A stretch of 64,000 bases of DNA. Source: Emydura subglobosa. Its lineage: Eukaryota; Chordata; Testudines; Chelidae. The notes under the pieces were generated by a model. That model made no database searches, was not told where the DNA came from, and was given only the letters and a program-made list of their open reading frames with translations. The position numbers were made by a program, and so were the translations under genes. Each line of letters begins with the position of its first letter. Position 1 is the first letter of the stretch. The stretch spans positions 8,993,472-9,057,471 of the forward strand of contig ML680086.1 in the NCBI GenBank assembly GCA_007922225.1. The letters are read 5' to 3'. Shown here in pieces: positions 56,246 through 64,000 of the stretch.

Positions 56246-56739
56246 ACAGAAGAGCTTACGGGCTAGATGGTCTTTTCTAGTCCTTCTTTTCCCCTCCTTT
56301 CCCAGCCTATCAAATCACATGAGAGAAAAAGAATGATATCTGAGTAATGAGTAGATTACAAAGGGCTATTCAGTCAGCGCCCGTCTGCTCAAACAGGTTT
56401 GATTTAGACCTATCAGTTCATAACCATTCTTTATTCTGTACAGCCACTGATTACACAGAAATATTGTAGATTTACCTTCCCCTCCTCAAACAAGCTTTAG
56501 TGCAGCAAATAAAAAAACACCTGTGTTACCATGGGGAGCCAAGCACCTGTTAGAGGCCTAATGGTACTTGGGCTGCCACGAACCTTAGAAGAGATAAGCA
56601 CAGGCAGAAGGAGTGGAATTTGTAAGATAAATATTGGTGCAGCACAAAAGACATCCTTCATCCAACTCTGTGTCTTGTTCAAGGTGCTGCAGTGCAGCAC
56701 AAGGGGACTTCTGGAGTGTGTACGTGTGTAAGCGGGCGG
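56246..56739. other. Unassigned non-coding DNA
   Basis: No gene or nameable repeat. Confidence 0.48.
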
Positions 56740-57840
56740 CACGTCCCGGCTAGGATGTCGCGACCCTTCTTCAGTCCCAGGCTCTGAGGAAGGCCACAGC
56801 GCCTCTGCTAAGGGGAGTTAGCAGTCTGTTAGGCAAGCAAGCAGTCTATTGCCCCGGCCCTTAGGTAGGGCGGGCGAGTAAGCAGTGGTGCCGCTTTCGG
56901 TAGCGGTAAGGGAGAGCACGTTCTCCCGGGGTGCCTAGAAAAGGGGGGAGAGGGACGCAGGCCCACCCATCTCCACTGTATCGCAGCCCAGGGCCCTCGC
57001 AGTGGCAAAAGGCGTTTGCCACTGAGTTGGCGGGGCTTCCGCCGCAACACGCTGATGGGGTTCTTGCCCCTGACTCAGCCACTGTCTACAGCTGTCCCTG
57101 GGCCACTTCCTCCCCCTGGTCCCCAGGTACCTGTGTCTACATTTCTCCTTCCAGGTCACTGGGGGAGGTGGTAAACAAGTGTCCGGTGAGTCCCTCACCA
57201 TTGACCGGCAGCAGGTCCAGAAACATCTGAGGGTCATCTGCGAGTGGAAGTTCCTCCAGGTCAGGGCTGGCCTCAGGGGGTTCCTCTGCTTAGCTAGGAG
57301 CCATCCATGCCAGTGGGTCCTCCACGCCAGGCAGCTCCTCCAGGTCAGGGCCGGCCTCGGAGGGCTTCTTCCATCCAGTGGTCGGGGGTAGCTCCTCTCC
57401 GCTACTAGGGTCCAGCAGCCCTTCCCAGTCCAGTGGGTCCGGCAGCCCCCTCCAGTCCTTCGGTCTCAGTGCCCCCACCCGGTCAACCGGGTCGGGCAGC
57501 ACCCTCCAGTCACTCGGGCCTGGCAGGTCCGGCTAGGTTTGGGGCCAGTGGTTGGTGGGGCGTCTACACTACACCACACCCCTGTGGGGCCTGTGTCAGG
57601 CCTCGGCTGCAGCCTCCAGGCAGAAACGTCTGCCTCCAGCGGCAGCTTCTTCCCAACTGAGCTGCTGGGCCTATCTTTTATACTTTCCGCCCCGGGCCTG
57701 GCTCCACCCCTCTGCTTCCGGGTGGCGGGCCTGCAGGGCCTGGTTCTGTCAAGCAGGGGCAGAGCGACCCTTCCTCGGTCCCAGGCTCGGAGGAAGACCA
57801 CAGCGCCTTTCGACAATGTGTCTGACAGATCCTCTTGAAT
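56740..57840 (-). mobile_element. GC-rich LTR/retroelement composite, minus strand
   Basis: Read on the minus strand, it begins TGTCAGACACATTGTCG near 57828. A TATA box (GTATAAAAGAT) lies at about 57674-57684, followed by a GC-rich body with imperfect tandem units of the GTTCCTCCAGGTCAGGGC / GCTCCTCCAGGTCAGGGC type (57250-57350) and a second set around 57420-57520. The block AGGCTCGGAGGAAGACCACA near 57783 recurs as AGGCTCTGAGGAAGGCCACA near 56780, so the 5' end of the same LTR type lies on both sides. The stop-poor frames here reflect GC content. No protein domain is recognised. Confidence 0.55.
57674..57684 (-). promoter_or_regulatory. TATA box of the GC-rich LTR
   Basis: GTATAAAAGAT on the minus strand, about 145 bases inside the inferred LTR start. 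Confidence 0.5.
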
Positions 57841-60004
57841 GTGACAGAGCTACAAGAGGCCAGGAGTTGGAGGTTTAACCGCTAGGAGGTTTATAGAGGT
57901 TCATGGCTACTGTGAGACACTCTCGTCTTTATTCTACCCTGTGGGCTCAGAGAGGACATAAAGAAACGTGTTTTCATTGCTCAGGAGAGCTACTGCATTA
58001 GCAGCACCGGGGAGCAAAGTCTTGTGTTTCTCCACAGAACAGGAGCAGCAGCAGCAAAGGTTCCCCCAGCCGTGCCAATATGTCTCTGCTGTAGCATGAT
58101 GGGACCAAACCAAGTGAGGAGTTCAGTCTCTGTGACCCATGCAGCCTTTGGCTGCCACCAAGGGTGCTGATTAAGTGGACGTCTTCACACACAAACAGAA
58201 GTTTTATTTATTTATTTCACACAAAGCAATGAAAATGCCAGAGCCAGGCAGAGAACATGAAGGTCAAAATGCCCGTGCCCCTTCTACCCTCTAACTTCCA
58301 ACATTGGGTGGAAGATGCATCCAAACATATTATGCAGAGGATGTAGGGTTACGCAGCATTAAGATGCACACCCCCAAATTGCCCCAGGTATAATTAGTGG
58401 GATCATCTCTGTCTCATGTTTCCTTTAGTCCCAGAGCCAAAAAAGAGGCTTGTTATGGAACAAGAAGATGTTGTCAATCAAGCTGCTTAGAATGTTCATC
58501 TACAGAGTCAACACATCTTAGGCTTGCATCAGACGCCTCTGCCCATCATGCGGCTCCAGGAAAGGCTCTGTGAAAGGCCATTTTGCTGAGAATGGAGTGA
58601 ATCCAACTGCAATGACAGAATACTATTGTGCGTCTCCCCCAAGCTTTTCCATAACAAAGCCCCAGAAATAGCTGCACTGGACTGTGCAGACTTCACAAAG
58701 GGAGCTTTGTGTCCATGGCTGAAAGATGTTTTGCAATCCTTATTTCTACAGGCATTTCAGTGATGGATGGCAGAAAGCTGCGGTCATCTCAGCTGCATGA
58801 GTGTAGGGACGATGGACCAAAACTGGAAATATGCAAGCTACGTTTGAATTTAATGTAAAGTGACAAGCCCTAAACAACGTGCTTAGCAAATGGCAAACAC
58901 TCAGGAAAACAATTGTAGCACCCAATATTATTTCAAATGGGGACGTCTCCTAGCTACTCTCAAGGAGCATGTTTAGCTCTTTGCCGTATGTAAGCTCCAT
59001 AATCACTGCTAGTTCCCTGCTAGGGAACACTACATCTCAAAGAATGAACATATGTTGGATTTTCCCTCATTCGTTTGATGGTAAACTGAAACAGTTAAAC
59101 TGTTGACCAGTGATTGCACAAACTGTCACAGGCACTGGCCAAAGTCACTACGGCCAGAAGGAGACCTTCACTACAGACCATGCTTTGAGGCAGACATGAC
59201 CAGAACACCAGATCTGATCCAATCCCCCACACTTTGGGGAAGTGCAGATTCCAGCTTTGTGTCAGCTTCTCTCTCTTATGAGCCTGACTGGAACATTACC
59301 TTGAGTCACTGTCCTCTGGGAAGATCAGAACTTCACGACTCAGACCCGTCTCTTAGGTTTCCAAGCAGATCCCGGTGTGGCTGAGTCTGGCCTCTTCCCA
59401 CAGTAACAGCCAAATGGAAGTTTCTCGGGACCAAATGACTGAAGTTGCAAAATAACCAACACGTGTCCTAGAGGCGGAATCCGTCCGGCCCTGAGACATC
59501 TCCATTTGATCATCCCAATCTTAAGAGCAGAAACAAGCAGAGCAAGGTTCCCATCCAGCTGAGCAGAGTAATTATCTCTGCTGAAATACCTTGGAGCTTT
59601 TGACATCTAATTCCCTTCTACAAACATACCAGGTGTCACAAGGTCAGGACTAAGGAGGAGCTCATTACATGAGCCATCTTTGACATGCTCACTGATCCCC
59701 CAACTATGATATGGGATAAACTCCAGGCCTAACAGAATCTGAGGACGAGTTTCCAAACCATCTCTTTTGAACACAATGGCCTAGACCAGATGACCTGGAG
59801 AAACACATGGGGAGAACTGAAAAGACGATATCAGTACTGGAAGAAGTGGAACAAGAGAGTAAGGACTTTACCCTCTTGGATAAGGAATTTAGTCATATAG
59901 CAAGGAGATTGTAGGAAGAGAAACAGCTGAGAGAGGGAAATAACAGGCTCTTGGCTTCCCTGATGGAGCTGAAGGTACTTATTTATTACTATTTTTGTTT
60001 AATA
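57841..60004. other. Unassigned non-coding DNA
   Basis: No gene, domain or nameable repeat, apart from a short (TTTA)n at 58203-58218. Confidence 0.5.
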
Positions 60005-60110
60005 AGCATCTCCAGGCCCCCAATCAGGAACAAGGTCCCATTGTGCTGGACTCTACAATCACATCTACAGACATGGTCCCTGCCCCTCAAAGCTTACAAT
60101 CACTCACTGA
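60005..60110 (-). mobile_element. L2-like LINE 3' tail
   Basis: CCCCCAATCAGGAACAAGGT, CCCATTGTGCTGGACTCTAC and GGTCCCTGCCCCTCAAAGCT are the inverse of the boxes seen at 9958 and 13400. Confidence 0.62.
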
Positions 60111-60189
60111 AGAATACCTTATTTATTTTGGCTAGAACTTTTCAAAGCTATCTAGCTCAATTAAGCCCCTTTGAATAGCCTACATAACT

Positions 60190-60680
60190 ACATTAGAGCT
60201 GGGTGCAGTTGTTTTGGTGAATAGGAAATTTGCTGAAAAATGCAGTTTTGGGCAGCGAAAACTATTCACAAATTCAGATCGAATTCAGCAAAGAGTTATG
60301 GCTGAATTAAAAAAAAAAGGGGGGAGGGAACAATTTTTTTTTAAACAAATCGTTGCTTTCTTTTTTTTTTTTTTTTAAATTAAAGAAAATAACTGTTCCA
60401 ACATTTGTTTTATTTTGAAAATGTTGTTTTGTTCAACTCCAGTGAATTTTTGGGTCTTTCAGTGAGAAAAATTGGGGGGGTGGGGAGAAGAATCAGTTTC
60501 TGTTCAAAAGGAAACTTTTTTGTCCCCTGGATTTTTTTTGGTTTGGCCACCAAACTGAATGACCATTTACAAGGGAATAAAAGTTACACTCTGCATGAAG
60601 GTTGTCTTTTGTTTCATAAAAGAACATTGGATTTGCTAAGGCTGAATGCTCTGGTGAGGGAGTAGCTAATTTATCTGTTC
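60190..60680. repeat. A/T-rich dispersed repeat candidate
   Basis: TTAGAGCTGGGTGCAGTTG opens a stretch rich in AAATTTGCTGAAAAATG and GAAAATGTTGTTTTGTTC motifs, with a T-run at 60359-60376. It is loosely related to 31590-31730 and 49205-49530. Confidence 0.33.
60359..60376. repeat. Poly(T) tract
   Basis: About 17 T, interrupted near the start by a C. Confidence 0.85.
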
Positions 60681-60734
60681 TTTTACTTGCAACATTATTC
60701 AACTATCACTCCAGATTTACATGGCTTTCTCAGA

Positions 60735-60895
60735 AGGGCAGCCAGATTAATTTGTGGTTAGAGCACAGGACTGTGAATCAGAAGATCCTGGTTCTGCTCC
60801 AAATTTCCATGTGAAATGGAGAAAGTTGTTTAATCTGTTCTCAGTTTCCTTCATCTTTAAAAAGAGAGACAACATCCCCTTCCTAGGTCGTGGAT
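60735..60895 (+). mobile_element. MIR-type SINE
   Basis: TTGTGGTTAGAGCACAGGAC, GAAGATCCTGGTTCTGCTCC and TTCTCAGTTTCCTTCATCTT are the MIR head and core. Confidence 0.7.
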
Positions 60896-61145
60896 TCACT
60901 TTAACAATAGCAGAAGTAAACTCCCATCCCCGCAACCACACCCACCCAGTTTGTTTCAGCCACCAATTACATCCTGTCTGTGAAGTAGATTGCAGTCTCT
61001 CTGCGGTAGAAACAGGCTTCCTTATGACACGTCTATACAGCGCCCAACACACTGGCATCCTGATCCTTGACTAGGATTCTCAAGTGTTACCAGAATACAA
61101 ATAATGAAGCTTCATATGGAAAACAGGTCCAAATACTCTTTAAAC

Positions 61146-61327
61146 CAGTGTTTCTTAACCTGGGGGTTTAGAGGGGTCGCAAGTGCAGAGCTGGTATGGG
61201 GGGTGGCAAGAAAGGCAATTGCCTGGAGCCACAAGGGCGCCATGAAACTAAGTTACATGCCTCAGCCCCGTGGGGGTGGGACTCAGGCTTCAGGGGTACA
61301 GTAGTTTGGAAAGGTTAAGAACCACTG
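61146..61327. mobile_element. hAT-type MITE with perfect 8-bp target duplication
   Basis: The ends CAGTGTTTCTTAACC and (inverted) GGTTAAGAACCACTG match at 14 of 15 positions. The flanks at 61138-61145 and 61328-61335 are both CTTTAAAC. The 8-base duplication and CAG...CTG ends define a hAT superfamily insertion. At 182 bases it has no transposase. Confidence 0.9.
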
Positions 61328-61335
61328 CTTTAAAC

Positions 61336-62369
61336 CAAGGGATCTCTGCTCTACTGAATAGTTACAAATTTGAAAAAAGATACTTGCAGGGAAATGAAAT
61401 AATAGAACTACTTTTCTTTTAACAGGACCCCAAACAGCATGTATGATGGAATGATCACAGGCTTTTTGGACCCTCACATAATCGGTGATTCAAGACCCCA
61501 TTATGAAGAATAATGCATAAGACAGAACAGTGGACACACAATAAATACGTCCCCTTTTGAGAGCAAGGGGTTGAGGATTGTTGTTCATTTCATTTTCCTT
61601 CTTTATTACTCTGGTATTGGATGGAGTGTGTATATTTAAGCACTGTCTGTGTATGTTGTGTATATATTTTAATTAAATGAAATCTCTGACCACTTCTAAT
61701 TATGAGGAACACCAACATGGTCTATAAAATGAATAGAGCAGACTCAAGACACCAATGTCAGATCCAGATTTTGAACAGCCCAAAGTTCAAAGCTGCTAAG
61801 ATCCCAGATTTGGGTCAGACCCATCTTTGGGCCCACGTTCCCACAACCAACTTGTGAACCCCTTCCTTGCAAAATGAGCAGTTACTCACCCCAAGTAGAG
61901 CCATTGACTCCAGAGGGATTACTTAGTTGAGTAACTGCTCGGCCAGCTGAACAATGGGTTTATACTCTGACCACAGATCTATAGGAACCCCTAACAGTAT
62001 GATGCTATAGCTATGTCGGTTGGATTCACACAGTAGGGACCACCATGGTACTGGCTCGGGTTAAGTCAGAGAAAAACCACTAGTGATACGATCTCTACAG
62101 GACTAGACTGGATAGGGAGTCTGGGGTGTTTTATTTGACCTGACAGTTCCAAGCCCAGAAACCTTATTCTTTGTGTGCTTTGCGCAGACCTAATCAAATG
62201 GTTATTTATAGGGTTCTTATTTGTACAGAAGCATAAGGCTATCCTACTCAAACTTTCTTGTTAATTTTTCTTTTTTTTAATTTAAGGGAAAATAATGTCG
62301 TGGGTTAAGACGAAGACATACAGTTTTGTTTGTATGTCAATATTGGAACAAACCAGAGAAGCACATTTT
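61336..62369. other. Unassigned non-coding DNA
   Basis: No gene or nameable repeat. Confidence 0.5.
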
Positions 62370-62485
62370 GGCCCCAATCCTGCAATGAGCACCAGCTCCT
62401 TTAGTCCACAAAGAACCCCACTGACTTAAGTGGGGGCTCTGAGCAGGTGCAGAGGTGTCAAGTTCATTGCAGGATCAGGTTCTTT
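62370..62485. repeat. Palindromic MITE-like element
   Basis: CAATCCTGCAATGAGC and TTCATTGCAGGATCAGG are inverted ends. The core CCACTGACTTAAGTGGGG is itself palindromic. Confidence 0.6.
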
Positions 62486-62779
62486 GTTGGAATTCTGCAG
62501 CCCCTAGAGTAGATTCAATATGATTCTTCCTTGCCAGTTACAAACATGCTTTATTACTATTAAACACATATCGCAGCAGTACCCCAATGCCACCCAGGTC
62601 AGGGATCCATTTACAACAAAGTCATCCAAAATGTGTTGCACTGAATGAAAACATTTTTGAAAAACCTCTTAAGACGCAAACTGATACACACTGTAGTCTG
62701 TCTGTCTAGGAAGCCTGCGAGGAGACCTTAGTGTGAACTAAGAAAATATCTGGGGCCCTGATTCTACAATCAGTTCCAT

Positions 62780-62904
62780 CTAGGGTGACCAGATGTCCCA
62801 ATTTTATAGGGACAGTCCCGATATCCAGAGCTTCTTCTTATATAGGTGCCTATTATCCCTCAACCCCGTCCCAATTTTTCACACTTGCTATCTGGTCACC
62901 CTAG
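62780..62904. mobile_element. Short MITE with perfect 15-bp TIRs
   Basis: CTAGGGTGACCAGAT at 62780-62794 is the exact inverse of 62890-62904. Inside, CCCAATTTTATAGGGAC and GTCCCAATTTTTCAC are related. The outer CTA/CTAG could hold a short TA- or TWA-type duplication, as in mariner or Harbinger MITEs. It resembles the abundant Chompy-type MITEs of turtles and crocodilians, but that name is from memory. Confidence 0.85.
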
Positions 62905-63459
62905 CTCCACCAGCAGGAACTCCTGCACACAGCCAGGGTCCCAGTAGCCTTAGATTCCAGGATAGGGGCTTTGGTGTGAATATTCCAAATGTACACCTGC
63001 ACTTGATTTTTAGTACAACTTGCCATAGGTTTTTATTGCATTCAGGGGATAACAGAGGAACCTTTCTGCAGTAATAAATTGCTATGGTCAACAACAAAAG
63101 ACTTTCTAGTCAACTGCTAAAAGGCCTGCCTCCTCTTACAAACATTATGGCCAGAGCTTCAATTTCTGTAAATTATCATAGCTCAGTTGAAGTCAAGAGA
63201 ACTACAACATTTACATCATTTGAGGATAGGAGTTCAAATACTATTAGGCGTATAGTTTTAGTATTATATTTTCTATTTCCTCCCTCCTCCCCGCCCATCA
63301 ATATGCTTCTAGATTAGTTTTTACCACTCTTCTAAAAGCAAAATGAAATCAGACCCTCATCTTCTGAATTTATCAGAAAAAGCTGAAGTGAACAATTTAG
63401 AGAAATAAAGCCAGGGTACCCCTCAAAATAGCTTAATCAAAAAAGGCTGCCTGTGAGAG
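62905..63459. other. Unassigned non-coding DNA
   Basis: No gene or nameable repeat. Confidence 0.5.
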
Positions 63460-63545
63460 TTGGTGTGTTAAGGTGGCGAGTGAGGTTCAAGACTTCTAAG
63501 TTCTAGGTCCAACTACTATCAAACAGTGTAATCCTAGGCAAGATA
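63460..63545 (+). mobile_element. MIR-type SINE, first part of a split copy
   Basis: AAGACTTCTAAGTTCTAGGT and GTGTAATCCTAGGCAAGATA fit the MIR head and linker. The core resumes at about 63740. Confidence 0.5.
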
Positions 63546-63584
63546 CATTAGCTCCTTTCATTTGTGTGCTCCACCGCAGACACC

Positions 63585-63735
63585 CAGGGTGCAATTTTCA
63601 GTGTGCTGGGCACCTACAATTCCAACTAAAGTCAACAGAAGCTGCACCTGCCCAGCACCAGATTATCACGCCCTGAGTATCTCAAGTGGGGTAGCCAAAA
63701 GGAGTGACTCTTCGACTGCTGAACATTTTGACTTT
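63585..63735. mobile_element. Palindromic MITE-like insertion in the MIR
   Basis: TGTGCTGGGCACCTACAATT and AGCTGCACCTGCCCAGCACC are inverted arms around CTAAAGTCAACAG, followed by CCCTGAGTATCTCAAGTGGG. It separates two colinear MIR parts. Confidence 0.52.
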
Positions 63736-63739
63736 AACT

Positions 63740-63875
63740 GTTCTGTTCCTCAGTTTACCTTTCAGTAAAATAGGGATAATAACTACCCCACATGACTGCT
63801 GCAATGCTTAATTGGTGTTTTTACACTGCTTCAAGATCCTTCAATTAAGAGGTGGAAGCTGTCCAAAGTATTATT
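63740..63875 (+). mobile_element. MIR-type SINE, second part of a split copy
   Basis: TGTTCCTCAGTTTACCTTTC, AGTAAAATAGGGATAATAAC and CCCACATGACTGCTGCAATG are the MIR core and 3' region. Confidence 0.65.
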
Positions 63876-64000
63876 TAAATTGCTACAGTAAATTAAATAA
63901 GACTCAGTTAGGGATAATTTGGCCTTTCCTCCCATGAACTCGCAATCAGGCAGAACAGTTCTAATATATTAGATGTAGGTATTTAACATGTTCAGTATCA

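Noticed and set aside
1..64000. CRISPR array, toxin-antitoxin, phage or other prokaryotic system
   Set aside because: No regularly spaced repeats, operons, ribosome binding sites or compact gene order are present. Repeat content is clearly vertebrate.

Overview
The window is ordinary non-coding vertebrate nuclear DNA and I see no intact protein-coding gene in it. Open frames are short and mostly overlap repeats. No bacterial operons, CRISPR arrays, rRNA or functional tRNA genes are visible. The repeat mix points to a non-avian sauropsid, most likely a turtle, with a crocodilian as the alternative: CR1 LINE pieces, many old MIR/CORE-type tRNA-derived SINEs, L2-like 3' tails, several long LTRs, and many hAT-type or palindromic MITEs. 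The host assignment and family names come from memory of these families, not from a search.

Layout. 0-5.9 kb: mostly unassigned DNA with a MIR, palindromic elements and a probable minus-strand LTR near 2-2.7 kb. 5.9-8.5 kb: two plus-strand LTRs in a row (TATA and AATAAA signals visible), a possible internal leader, then a decayed CR1 reverse-transcriptase fragment. 8.5-17.5 kb: mostly unassigned, with L2 tails, a foldback MITE at 15.5 kb and a frameshifted BED-finger fragment of a hAT transposase at 16.2-16.4 kb. 17.7-19.7 kb: GC-rich LTR/MITE cluster on the minus strand. 21.6-26.2 kb: a second, inverted copy of the 6.7-kb LTR, a CR1 3' end, and several hAT-type MITEs, most with recognisable 8-bp target duplications. 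26.4-32 kb: two copies of one repeat, of which the second is split by a hAT-type MITE while the first keeps the empty site; also MIRs and a perfect 20-bp hairpin. 36-37 kb: minus-strand LTR with a nested repeat. 39.4-47 kb: dense MIR field. 47-53 kb: exact 33-bp duplication, palindromes, another minus-strand LTR and a MITE. 53-64 kb: (CA)n microsatellite, a MITE-within-MITE nest, a GC-rich LTR element, a hAT MITE with a perfect 8-bp duplication, a perfect-TIR MITE and MIRs.

The window holds no pathway. What it records is layered transposon insertion: SINEs split by MITEs, MITEs inside MITEs, and LTRs carrying other repeats. No previously undescribed functional system can be supported from the sequence. 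The best leads are the paired empty/filled insertion site, the BED-finger remnant and the strong short hairpins. Boundaries of old repeats are approximate, usually within 10-30 bases.
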